DNA from: Acidobacteriaceae bacterium
GTDB lineage: Bacteria > Acidobacteriota > Terriglobia > Terriglobales > Acidobacteriaceae
Direction of reading: 5' to 3'
Assembly (NCBI GenBank): GCA_030838305.1
Contig: JAUTWY010000292.1
Coordinates: 1 to 7,582, forward strand
Length of the DNA stretch: 7,582 bases
In this document: piece after piece, positions 1-6,648 of the stretch
Layout: each line of letters begins with the position of its first letter
How positions within the stretch are numbered: the stretch's first letter is position 1
Program-made: the position numbers and the translations under genes
The notes under the pieces: generated by a model
The model's database searches: none
What the model was told of the DNA's origin: nothing
What the model saw: the letters and a program-made list of their open reading frames with translations, nothing else

Positions 1-666
1 AACATGGGATGCATTTTGCCGCGGGACGGGTATTTGGAGCGCCTGCGCGAACTCACACATGGCTGTGGGGCGCTGCTGATTCTTGATGAAGTGGTGACTG
101 GCTTCCGTTACGCGCCCGGGGGGTGCCAGGAATATTACGGCGTCCAGCCTGATATCAGCACTTTCGGAAAGGCTCTGGGCGCAGGATTTCCGGTGGGAGC
201 TGTGGCCGGCCCCCGTTCCATCCTTGAGCGGATGCGATGGAGCGAAAACATGGTGCTGCATTATGGAACTTTTAATGGACATCGCCTGACCATGAAAGTG
301 ATTGCACAGAATCTTGAGCTGCTGTCTGCAAAGGATGCTTATCGCAAACTTCACGCGGTGGGGAATGCCGCCATTGCCGGACTGCGCGATGTATTTCGGC
401 GGCGGCAGGTGAAAGCGATCGTGCAGGGGTTCGGGCCGATGTTTCAGATTTACTTTACTGAACGTGATGGCATTCACGACTACCGTGACTACTGCACGTA
501 TGTGGACACGAAACTCTATTCACGTTTCGTGCAGCGGTTGCTCGACCGCGGAATCTATATGACACCGTCCAACGGCCTGCATTGGATTATCTCGACTGCG
601 CACACAGAAGAGGATGTGCAAGCGCTGGTTGAGGCTGCGGATCAGGCCTGCTCAGGACTTTCGTGA
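1..666 (+). CDS. Class III PLP-dependent aminotransferase / glutamate-1-semialdehyde aminomutase-like enzyme, C-terminal part
   Basis: The gene runs in from the left edge. The frame is open from base 1, and 'NMGCILPRDGYLERLRELT' matches the internal GSA-aminomutase stretch before the PLP site, so the ATG at base 4 is an internal Met and not the start. The PLP-ring aspartate lies in LDEVVTGFR (Asp codon 85-87) and the Schiff-base lysine in TFGKALGAGFPVG (Lys codon 169-171). A GTFNGH segment follows where GSA-type enzymes have a GT-S-GN motif, and the C-terminal domain carries GIYMTPS and STAHTEEDV. All are fold-type I, class III features. The family moves amino groups between amino acids and aldehydes or oxo acids, or performs 1,2-amino shifts, in the cytosol. 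The stop overlaps the next start (GTGA), so it is probably translated together with the ProC-like gene. HemL itself would act in tetrapyrrole synthesis, but the permease and reductase neighbours and the altered GTFNGH segment suggest a paralogue. Family confidence is high; substrate unknown. Confidence 0.88.
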   Translation, partial: NMGCILPRDGYLERLRELTHGCGALLILDEVVTGFRYAPGGCQEYYGVQPDISTFGKALGAGFPVGAVAGPRSILERMRWSENMVLHYGTFNGHRLTMKVIAQNLELLSAKDAYRKLHAVGNAAIAGLRDVFRRRQVKAIVQGFGPMFQIYFTERDGIHDYRDYCTYVDTKLYSRFVQRLLDRGIYMTPSNGLHWIISTAHTEEDVQALVEAADQACSGLS

Positions 667-1457
667 AGGCTATTGTCTTTCTTGGCGGCGGACGAATCAC
701 CAGTGCGCTGATCGCAGGATTGCGGCTTGTGAAGTTTGACCAGCCTATCGTGGTGCATGACCGGCATCCTAGAAAACTTCAGCGATTAAAACGGCAGTAC
801 GGGGTTTCGGTCGAATCAGATCTGCATCGGGCCGTGAACTTGGCTGGGATATTGGTTATTGCTGTGCGGCCGGATTCCGTTCGAGGACTGCTGAAAGAAA
901 TCGCACCCCGCGTCCGTAAGCCATTGACGGCGGTAAGTCTGGCGGCGGGCATTCCTCTTAACAAATTACGGGCTGCATCAGGCCCTCCGGTGCACTGGGC
1001 GCGGGCTATGCCGAGTCCGGTGAGTCGCAGTGGCCGAGGATTGACTGCGTTGACATTCGATCGGAAAGTTCCCGCAGCGGGCCGCGCCCAAGTCAGAAAG
1101 TTGTTTGCGTTGGTCGGTCCGGTAGTCGAGATTCCTGAGCAGCAATTCGATGCGTTCACTGTGACTTTCTCCAGCAGCCACGGTTATCACGCGCTGGCAA
1201 CGCTGATTGCGGCGGCCGAAGCGATCGGACTGGACGGAAAGATGGCGCGGATGGCTGCGGCTCACGCACTTGCAGATGGAATTGGGGCTTGGCGCGAAGG
1301 CGATGTACCGTTGCATGAGTTATTAGAAGAGGCGGCAACGCCTGGTGGGACCGCAGCCGCGGTGATGGCATCCCTGGACGATGCCGGATATCGAAGGATG
1401 GTGGCGAAGGGACTGCGTGCGGGAACCAGGCAGGCGCGGAGGAATGCCGCACGATGA
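663..1457 (+). CDS. Divergent pyrroline-5-carboxylate reductase-like (ProC family) oxidoreductase
   Basis: A 264-residue protein of normal ProC length. The N-terminal Rossmann fold shows FLGGGRITSAL (residues 6-16, a GxGxxT nucleotide loop), then AVRPD (67-71), LAAG (93-96) and RAMPSPV (114-120). The C-terminal helical dimerisation domain carries the signature-like TPGGTAAAV (226-234). ProC enzymes reduce P5C to proline with NAD(P)H. Several hallmark positions differ here. The usual SGSGPAY stretch is FSSSHGY (169-175), and the second Thr of the usual GGTT/GGAT is Ala231; the matching human PYCR1 residue, Thr238, contributes to substrate binding. It may therefore reduce another cyclic imine, or be a relaxed paralogue. 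GTG is the chosen start because it gives the canonical beta1 strand immediately and overlaps the upstream stop by 4 nt (GTGA), a translational-coupling arrangement. Family confident; proline biosynthesis role unproven. Confidence 0.88.
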   Translation: MKAIVFLGGGRITSALIAGLRLVKFDQPIVVHDRHPRKLQRLKRQYGVSVESDLHRAVNLAGILVIAVRPDSVRGLLKEIAPRVRKPLTAVSLAAGIPLNKLRAASGPPVHWARAMPSPVSRSGRGLTALTFDRKVPAAGRAQVRKLFALVGPVVEIPEQQFDAFTVTFSSSHGYHALATLIAAAEAIGLDGKMARMAAAHALADGIGAWREGDVPLHELLEEAATPGGTAAAVMASLDDAGYRRMVAKGLRAGTRQARRNAAR

Positions 1458-1479
1458 TTCGCCGAACGCCGTCAAGCGG

Positions 1480-1485
1480 TAGACT
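1480..1485 (+). promoter_or_regulatory. Possible -10 box (TAGACT) for a leaderless transcript
   Basis: TAGACT fits TAnnnT and ends 6 nt before the ATG at 1492, which would place transcription initiation at or beside the start codon. The intervening bases (gcccca) contain no Shine-Dalgarno. A weak -35 candidate, TTCGCC at 1458-1463, sits 16 nt upstream. This is motif matching only, and short TAnnnT matches are common by chance. Confidence 0.25.
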
Positions 1486-1491
1486 GCCCCA

Positions 1492-2049
1492 ATGGCTGAA
1501 TCATTATTGTCGGTGGTAAACGTCCCGATTCTCGAAACCGAGCGCCTCCGACTGCGCGGACACCGGCTCGAGGATTTTGTGCAATGCGCAGCGATGTGGG
1601 CGGATCCATTGGTGATTCGATACATTGGAGGCAAGCCGCTTACGGCAGAAGAATCGTGGACGAGGTTTCTCCGTTACGCGGGGCATTGGTCCTTACTTGG
1701 TTTTGGTTACTGGGTAGCGGAAGAAAAGCAGTCGGGGAAATTTGTGGGAGAGATTGGATTTGCCGACTACAAACGGGATATCGAGCCATCGCTGCAGGGT
1801 GTGCCGGAAATCGGGTGGGTGCTTGCTTCGTCCGTCCACGGCAGGGGCTATGCGACCGAAGCGGTTCGCGCGGCTGTGGAATGGGGCGATCGGCACTTCG
1901 AGGGCGCACGGACTGCATGCATCATTGCTCCCGATAATCTTGCCTCGGTTCGCGTTGCAGAGAAATGCGGATATCGGCAATCGCAAATCGCAAGCTATAA
2001 GGGACATCCTACGTTGATGTTTGAAAGAGAACTGAAAGTCTCCTCATGA
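1492..2049 (+). CDS. GNAT-family N-acetyltransferase (RimJ/RimL type)
   Basis: A 185-residue protein with the Acetyltransf_3 / RimJ-RimL layout: LETERLRLR (14-22) opens the fold, GEIGF (86-90) lies on the central strand, EIGWVL (106-111) is the beta4 strand, and VHGRGYATEAV (115-125) is the acetyl-CoA pyrophosphate loop. PDNLASVRVAEKCGY (147-161) is the C-terminal motif typical of the family. It should transfer acetyl from acetyl-CoA to an amine, such as a protein N-terminus, a small amine or an antibiotic; the substrate cannot be read from the sequence. The gene lies 34 nt after the ProC-like gene. No Shine-Dalgarno sequence is visible before the ATG, but TAGACT ends 6 nt upstream of it and could be a -10 box for a leaderless mRNA. 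Its stop overlaps the permease start (ATGA), so the two are probably co-translated. Confidence 0.88.
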   Translation: MAESLLSVVNVPILETERLRLRGHRLEDFVQCAAMWADPLVIRYIGGKPLTAEESWTRFLRYAGHWSLLGFGYWVAEEKQSGKFVGEIGFADYKRDIEPSLQGVPEIGWVLASSVHGRGYATEAVRAAVEWGDRHFEGARTACIIAPDNLASVRVAEKCGYRQSQIASYKGHPTLMFERELKVSS

Positions 2050-3425
2050 GTCCTGCCTCCGGCCCGACAGGTCTCTACGCTCCTACCAAGAATTTACGGC
2101 GAATTGGGTTGGCGCCGTTTGTCGCGCTCCTGTTTGCGTACTGTGCGGGCGGACCGTTCTCCCTGGAATCGATGGTCTCCTCGTCGGGCCCAGGATTGGG
2201 GCTGACTTTTCTCCTCGTTGTGCCATTGCTGTTTGCGGTGCCCATTGCTTTGGCCACGGCTGAAATGACCACCCTGATGCCGGTGGAAGGCGGTTTCTAC
2301 CGCTGGAGCCGCGCCGCACTGGGCGATTTTTGGGGATTCCAATGCGGCTGGTGGAACTGGACGGGAACGTTCTTGATGAGCGCAGCTTACGGAGTGGCGA
2401 TGGCGGACTATCTGGAGGATTGGATGCCCGTGCATTCGCGAGCCGAGCACTGGGGCGTAGCGTTGGTATTTCTGTTGGTGGTGGCCTATCTGAATGTGAG
2501 AGGCATTCATCTGGTAGGCAACGTTACGCTGATTCTGCTGCTCGCTATGTCGGTGCCGCTGGTGATTTTTATCTTGCTTGGGTTTCGTCACGCGCATTTC
2601 AATCCATTTCATCCTTTTCTGCCGACCGGCACGCCGTGGCAAGGCGCTTTCGGCGTGGGCCTGGCCATCGCTCTGTGGTCGTATGCCGGGTATGAACAAC
2701 TCTCGACGGTGATTGAGGAGGTGGAGAATCCGGCGCGGAATTTTCCCATTGGACTGGCCATTGTGGTGCCGCTCGCGATTGGGATTTATGTGATCACTCT
2801 CGCCGCGGGCCTGACAGCTTTGGGGAACTGGCAGGAGTGGGAAACCGGATACCTGGTGACGGCCGGAAGATTGCTCGGTGGGAACGTGCTGGGCACATCG
2901 ATTTTTGTGGCGGCGGTAATTTGCAATTTCGTTCTGCTGGACAGCACCCTGCTCTCGGTCACGCGGGTCCCGCTGACCATGGCGGAAGACGGATACTTTC
3001 ATCCTGCGCTGGCCAAAGTGAGCGTGCGTTATGGCACGCCGGTGCGATCAATCGTTCTGTCCGCGGTTTTCTGCGCTGCGCTGGCGTTCTTCACTGTGCC
3101 CCAACTTATTAGCGTCTATGCATGGACGCGCATGGCGACTTCGATACAGACCGTGCTTTCTTTCTGGCAACTGCGCCGGAAGTATCCCGACGCGCCGCGC
3201 AGCTTTCGCGTGACGGGAGGAACCGTGGGAGCGATGTTGATCGTGCTCGCGCCGACGCTGCTGTTTGTCTGGGCGATGGTCTACAGCGACGTCGCGACCC
3301 GGAAGTGGGGGCTGTTGAATCTGGCGTCGGGGCCGGCTGCGTATTTGTGGGTACGGTATCGGCGTCGGGTAAGCAGCAATGCGGCCACAAGCAAACACCA
3401 AGGTCCCCTGCCGCGTTCGGGATGA
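2046..3425 (+). CDS. APC-superfamily amino acid / polyamine permease
   Basis: A 459-residue, strongly hydrophobic protein of the length and about 12 membrane segments usual for APC transporters. It opens TM1 with AYCAGGPFSLE (31-41), the broken-helix substrate site, followed by the TM2 region IALATAEMTTLMPVEGGFYRW. WGFQCGWWNWTG (96-107) and the conserved LWSYAGYEQLSTVIEEVENP stretch in the TM6 region follow. The GGPF-LE, WGFQ-GW and EEVENP combination resembles the branch that includes plant PUT/LAT polyamine transporters, so a cationic amino acid or polyamine is a reasonable guess. It should work as a proton- or sodium-coupled symporter in the inner membrane. The start is an ATGA overlap with the GNAT stop. 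The last few codons (about 3400-3425) lie inside an intergenic-repeat-like sequence, so the C-terminal tail is probably not conserved. Family confident; substrate inferred. Confidence 0.9.
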   Translation: MSPASGPTGLYAPTKNLRRIGLAPFVALLFAYCAGGPFSLESMVSSSGPGLGLTFLLVVPLLFAVPIALATAEMTTLMPVEGGFYRWSRAALGDFWGFQCGWWNWTGTFLMSAAYGVAMADYLEDWMPVHSRAEHWGVALVFLLVVAYLNVRGIHLVGNVTLILLLAMSVPLVIFILLGFRHAHFNPFHPFLPTGTPWQGAFGVGLAIALWSYAGYEQLSTVIEEVENPARNFPIGLAIVVPLAIGIYVITLAAGLTALGNWQEWETGYLVTAGRLLGGNVLGTSIFVAAVICNFVLLDSTLLSVTRVPLTMAEDGYFHPALAKVSVRYGTPVRSIVLSAVFCAALAFFTVPQLISVYAWTRMATSIQTVLSFWQLRRKYPDAPRSFRVTGGTVGAMLIVLAPTLLFVWAMVYSDVATRKWGLLNLASGPAAYLWVRYRRRVSSNAATSKHQGPLPRSG

Positions 3426-3435
3426 CAGTGTAGGA
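3399..3435 (+). repeat. Dispersed-repeat-like element overlapping the permease stop codon
   Basis: The stretch reads AAGGTCCC-CTGCCGCGTTCGGGATGACA followed by gtgtagg. From memory it resembles the 'GGTCCCTCGACT...CTCGGGATGACA' sequences scattered between genes in many acidobacterial genomes. Here it supplies the permease stop (TGA within GATGACA) and the last eight or so residues. Only one copy lies in this window, so the repeat assignment rests on recollection and not on an internal comparison. Confidence 0.4.
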
Positions 3436-3468
3436 CGCTTAGGCTCCGGCAGTCAGGAAGATTACATT

Positions 3469-3496
3469 TTGCGCCGGTTTGAAGCGATGGTAGGAT
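3469..3496 (+). promoter_or_regulatory. Weak sigma70-like promoter candidate before the alpha-hydroxy-acid dehydrogenase
   Basis: TTGCGC (3469-3474) and TAGGAT (3491-3496) are 16 nt apart in the 102-nt gap upstream of the FMN enzyme. The -10 matches TATAAT at 4 of 6 positions and the -35 matches TTGACA at only 3 of 6. A promoter is expected here because the gap separates two functional modules, but this exact placement is uncertain. Confidence 0.25.
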
Positions 3497-3527
3497 ATCG
3501 GCCTGCTTCTAGATTCCAGGTATTGGA

Positions 3528-4724
3528 TTGCAGATGACGAGAGCCGCACGATCGGTGGCGTCACCTAAAGTTGTAAGCATAGAAGACTTCCGCCCGATCG
3601 CCCGCCAGCGGATCCCCAAATCCGTTTTCGATTATCTCGACGGCGGCGCCGAAGGCGAAGTTACGCTGCGCGAGAATTGCAGGATCTTTAACGATGTAAC
3701 TTTTCGGCCGAGGCATGCGGTCGCGCTCGCGGACTGCAGTATGTGTAGCAGCGTTTTGGGCTTCAATCTTTCGCTTCCGATCATGCTCGCGCCCGTTGGG
3801 TATAGCCGGCTAATGCATCCGGGAGGGGAAATGGCGGCGGCGCGGGCCGCGGGCCGGGCAGGCATCGGGTACATTCTATCGACGATTTCCGGACATAAGC
3901 TGGAAGATGTGAGGGCCGCGTCGACCGGGCCGGTTTTCTATCAGCTCTACCTGATGGGCGGGCGCGGGGCGGCCGAGGCTGCGATTGAGAGAGCGCGGGT
4001 GGCGGGATTCAATGCGCTGGTCGTCACGATTGATACTCCAGTGTCTGGAATTCGCGAGCGCGATTATCGCAATGGAATGAAGGAGCTGATCAGTGGTGGG
4101 CCGTTGCAGAAGATTCCGTTTCTTCCACAAATTCTGTCGCGTCCCGGGTGGCTCGTCAGTTACCTGCTCGACGGGGGATTGCCGGGACTGCCAAATGTGA
4201 TTGTGCCCGGCAAGGGACAGATGCCGCTGGTTGACATCAATGCGGCGCTGGCGGAATCGGCTGTGACCTGGGCCGACTTCAGTTGGATCAGGAAAATATG
4301 GAAGGGACCGATTGTGGTTAAGGGCGTTCTGACAGCGGACGATGCGCGTCGCTCGATCGACGCAGGGGCGGCAGCGATTTCGGTATCGAACCATGGCGGG
4401 CGGCAACTGGATGGAGTTCCGGCATCCTTGCGGGCGCTTCCGGAAGTGGTGGAGGCGGTAAAAGGGCAAATCGATGTTCTGATGGATGGAGGCGTTCGTC
4501 GCGGGACCGACGTGGCGAAGGCTCTCTGCATGGGCGCGCGCGCTGTGCTGTGCGGGCGTGCTTATGCTTACGGTCTGGCGGCGGCGGGGGAGGCAGGAGT
4601 CGACCGCGCGATTGAGATTCTGCGGGTTGACTTGGAGCGGACGTTGCGGCTGCTGGGATGTCCGTCGGTGGAGGCGCTGGATCGGTCGTATGTGAATGTC
4701 CCGAAGAGTTGGGAAGCGAGTTAA
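3528..4724 (+). CDS. FMN-dependent alpha-hydroxy-acid dehydrogenase / oxidase (L-lactate dehydrogenase-like)
   Basis: A 398-residue TIM-barrel flavoenzyme, full length for the LldD / glycolate oxidase / mandelate dehydrogenase family. Visible family residues, numbered from the TTG start, are: Tyr36 in FDYLDGGA, FMN-binding APVG (88-91), QLY (139-141), TIDTPV (167-172) followed by the Arg-rich RERDYRNG, Lys265 in VVKGV, the catalytic base His289 with Arg292 in SNHGGRQLD (287-295), and the phosphate-binding DGGVRRG (320-326) and GRAYAYG (343-349). It oxidises an L-2-hydroxy acid to a 2-oxo acid through FMN, passing electrons to quinone, cytochrome or oxygen. The lactate permease-family gene downstream makes lactate the leading substrate; glycolate remains possible. 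The start is either TTG 3528, with AGG 7 nt upstream (3518-3520), or ATG 3534, two codons later. All key catalytic residues are present. Confidence 0.92.
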   Translation: MQMTRAARSVASPKVVSIEDFRPIARQRIPKSVFDYLDGGAEGEVTLRENCRIFNDVTFRPRHAVALADCSMCSSVLGFNLSLPIMLAPVGYSRLMHPGGEMAAARAAGRAGIGYILSTISGHKLEDVRAASTGPVFYQLYLMGGRGAAEAAIERARVAGFNALVVTIDTPVSGIRERDYRNGMKELISGGPLQKIPFLPQILSRPGWLVSYLLDGGLPGLPNVIVPGKGQMPLVDINAALAESAVTWADFSWIRKIWKGPIVVKGVLTADDARRSIDAGAAAISVSNHGGRQLDGVPASLRALPEVVEAVKGQIDVLMDGGVRRGTDVAKALCMGARAVLCGRAYAYGLAAAGEAGVDRAIEILRVDLERTLRLLGCPSVEALDRSYVNVPKSWEAS

Positions 4725-4730
4725 TCGCAG

Positions 4731-4785
4731 CGCCTAAAGGCGAGAATCAGCGCGGTTGCGTGTGCGGTATGCCTGAAGGCATACC
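4731..4785 (+). repeat. Paired palindromic intergenic repeat (two GCCTRAAGGC hairpins)
   Basis: Two perfect inverted repeats share the 10-base core GCCTRAAGGC. The first is CGCC-TAAA-GGCG (4731-4742, 4-bp stem). The second is GGTATGCC-TGAA-GGCATACC (4766-4785, 8-bp stem). They are 23 nt apart and the sequence continues as CTAATACGAA. The element starts 6 nt after the stop of the FMN enzyme. No U-tract follows the longer hairpin, so a standard intrinsic terminator is unlikely, but it could stabilise or partly terminate the upstream mRNA. The two-hairpin form, with loops of the TAAA/TGAA type, resembles dispersed repeats I recall from acidobacterial genomes; that family link is recollection. 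Confidence 0.65.
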
Positions 4786-4809
4786 CTAATACGAATCCAG
4801 AGTTCTATG

Positions 4810-4834
4810 GTCAGTTTTCCGTAGTCAGATTTCC
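4810..4834 (+). repeat. Short direct repeat upstream of the lactate permease (possible operator)
   Basis: GTCAGTTTTCC (4810-4820) and GTCAGATTTCC (4824-4834) match at 10 of 11 bases, with 14 nt between their starts. They lie 36 nt before the permease start, where a regulator could bind. I do not recognise a known operator in them, and a chance match in this modestly AT-rich gap is possible. Confidence 0.3.
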
Positions 4835-4858
4835 CTAAAGCATTAGACCCCGTTCGCT

Positions 4859-4864
4859 AGGAGG
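4859..4864 (+). promoter_or_regulatory. Shine-Dalgarno of the lactate permease gene
   Basis: A perfect AGGAGG lies 5 nt before the ATG at 4870 and fixes the start. It is much stronger than the ribosome binding sites of the other complete genes in the window. Confidence 0.85.
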
Positions 4865-4869
4865 TTCTC

Positions 4870-6639
4870 ATGCAGTGGACCCAGATATACGATCCGCTTG
4901 GCCACTGGTGGCTTTCAACGCTGGTTGCGGCCCTTCCTGTCATTGTCTTATTCACGTTGCTGGCGGGTCTCAAAGTGAAGCCGCACTGGTGCGCCATAGC
5001 GGGTGCAGCGACCGCCGTCGCGGTTGCGATCCTCTTTTTCAAAATGCCGCCGGTGCTGGCCGGGCTTAGTTTTGCGTACGGGGTGGCGTTCGGAGTTTTG
5101 AAGATCGCATGGATCGTTCTCGCCGCGGTGTATCTCTACGACATCTCGGTGGAGACCGGACAATTTGAAATCATGAAGGAGTCGATTGCAGGGATCACTG
5201 CCGATCGACGGTTACAGGTATTACTGGTTGCGTTCTGTTTTGGCGCCTTCATAGAAGGGGCTGCCGGGTTTGGCGCTCCGGTCGCGATTGCCGGGGCATT
5301 CATGATCGGGCTTGGCTTCAAGCCATTCCATGCGGCTGCTTTGAATCTGATCGCCAACACCGCGCCGGTGGCGTGGGGCGCGATCGGTACTCCGGTTCAC
5401 ACGCTGGCGGCGGTGACAGCTTTGCCGGAATCCGATCTCAACGCCATGATTGGCCGCATACTCCCTTTCACCGCCGTGATCGTTCCTTTTTGGCTGGTGA
5501 AGACGATGGTGAGTTGGCGTGAAACGTTCGAAGTGGTTCCCGCCATTCTGGTGATTGGAGTCTCATTCGCCCTCACCCAATTCTTCTGGTCGAATTATGT
5601 GGATAGCAATCTGGTGGACATCATGGGGGGAGTAGTTTCGATTGTGGCTGCTCTGATTTTCTTCCGGTTCTGGAAGCCGAAGAAAATCTGGCGATTCGAT
5701 TACGACGATAAGCCGGCCGATGTTGTTGCTGCGACGGGCAAGATCAGCGACGATGTGGGCGGCGAATGGACGGCGCGCGAGTTTGATGGACTTGCAAAAA
5801 CCCGCTCTTACACCGCTGGACAGGTCTTGAAAGCGTGGATGCCCTTCGCGGTCCTGTCATTGTTTGTGTTGCTCTGGGGGCTGCCAAAAATAAAACTTGC
5901 CATGAACCTGGCGACCACGCCGTCGTTTCGGGTCACACTTCCGAACGGCAAGGTTCGACCCGGACCGCCGGGTTGGGATGTCTTCTATTTGCACAATGCA
6001 ATTTCGCGCGCCGCGCCGGTTGTCGTCAAGCCCACGCCCGAAGCGGCGCGGTACGATTTCAATTGGCTCTCCGCCACTGGGACAGGATGCTTCTTCGCCG
6101 CAATCGTTTCCGGCCTGTTGCTGGGCCGAGGGCCGGTGCAGCTGATGAGGATTTTTTGGAGAACGTTGGTGCGCATGCGGCTCGCCATGATTGCAATCTC
6201 GTTCATGTTGGGGCTGGGCTACGTGACGCGTTACTCGGGCCTGGACGCGGTGTTGGGCTTGGCATTTACTCGGACCGGATGGTTCTATCCATTTTTTGGC
6301 ACGTTCCTGGGATGGCTGGGAGTGGCGCTCACGGGGAGCGACACGTCCTCGAACGCGTTGTTCGGAAGCCTACAGAGAATCACGTCTCAACAACTCGGCA
6401 TCGATCCGATCCTAATGTGCGCAGCCAACAGCTCTGGTGGAGTGATGGGGAAGATGGTGGACGCGCAGTCGATTACGATTGCGACTGCGGCTACCGAGCA
6501 GGTGGGCAATGAAGGAATCATTTTTCGTTTTGTGGCGTGGCATTCGGTGGCGCTGTGTTCCATCGTCGGAATCATCGTGTTGCTCTACGCTTATGTTTTC
6601 AAGTATGCAGTGCCGCATGGGCTGACGTTTGTGAAATAG
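4870..6639 (+). CDS. lldP: L-lactate permease (LctP/LldP family)
   Basis: A 589-residue polytopic inner-membrane protein, somewhat longer than E. coli LldP (551). Diagnostic LctP stretches are all present: GAFIEGAAGFGAPVAI (125-140), ANTAPVAWGAIGTPV (162-176), FNWLSATGTG in the second half, LTGSDTSSNALFGSLQ (487-502), and ANSSGGVMGKM (519-529) followed by DAQSITIATAA. The family imports L-lactate, D-lactate or glycolate with protons. The cytoplasmic-side loop after the first bundle and the segment around SFRVTLPNGKVRPGPPGWD account for the extra length. It follows the FMN 2-hydroxy-acid dehydrogenase by 145 nt on the same strand, which gives a coherent uptake-plus-oxidation pair. The intervening gap with its own strong ribosome binding site, hairpins and direct repeat suggests differential or independent expression. 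The alternative substrate is glycolate (GlcA subfamily). Confidence 0.93.
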   Translation: MQWTQIYDPLGHWWLSTLVAALPVIVLFTLLAGLKVKPHWCAIAGAATAVAVAILFFKMPPVLAGLSFAYGVAFGVLKIAWIVLAAVYLYDISVETGQFEIMKESIAGITADRRLQVLLVAFCFGAFIEGAAGFGAPVAIAGAFMIGLGFKPFHAAALNLIANTAPVAWGAIGTPVHTLAAVTALPESDLNAMIGRILPFTAVIVPFWLVKTMVSWRETFEVVPAILVIGVSFALTQFFWSNYVDSNLVDIMGGVVSIVAALIFFRFWKPKKIWRFDYDDKPADVVAATGKISDDVGGEWTAREFDGLAKTRSYTAGQVLKAWMPFAVLSLFVLLWGLPKIKLAMNLATTPSFRVTLPNGKVRPGPPGWDVFYLHNAISRAAPVVVKPTPEAARYDFNWLSATGTGCFFAAIVSGLLLGRGPVQLMRIFWRTLVRMRLAMIAISFMLGLGYVTRYSGLDAVLGLAFTRTGWFYPFFGTFLGWLGVALTGSDTSSNALFGSLQRITSQQLGIDPILMCAANSSGGVMGKMVDAQSITIATAATEQVGNEGIIFRFVAWHSVALCSIVGIIVLLYAYVFKYAVPHGLTFVK

Positions 6640-6643
6640 GAGG
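6638..6643 (+). promoter_or_regulatory. Orphan Shine-Dalgarno overlapping the permease stop codon
   Basis: AGGAGG at 6638-6643 includes the last two bases of the permease TAG stop. It is spaced 5 nt from an in-frame ATC at 6649, where the membrane-protein remnant begins. The spacing is the same as for the lactate permease. It marks a once-functional start. Confidence 0.6.
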
Positions 6644-6648
6644 CCAGT

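Noticed and set aside
4..666. ATG at base 4 as the true start of the first gene
   Set aside because: The protein would begin in the middle of the class III fold, just before the PLP aspartate; the frame is open to the left edge and the preceding residue fits the family.
2094..3002. 302-codon open frame on the minus strand inside the permease gene
   Set aside because: It is antisense to a clear APC permease, rich in His, Arg and Gln, with no recognisable domain; this is typical of a mirror frame in GC-rich coding sequence.
3876..4469. 197-codon minus-strand open frame inside the alpha-hydroxy-acid dehydrogenase gene
   Set aside because: It opposes a gene with all catalytic motifs and has a shadow-frame composition without family features.
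4766..4785. Hairpin as a rho-independent terminator for the FMN enzyme
   Set aside because: No run of T follows (the next bases are ctaatacg), and the shared core with the first hairpin fits a repeat element better.
5835..6512. 225-codon plus-strand open frame inside lldP
   Set aside because: It is out of frame with the intact LctP motifs, and its low-complexity Arg/Gly/Ala/Cys-rich translation marks it as a shadow.
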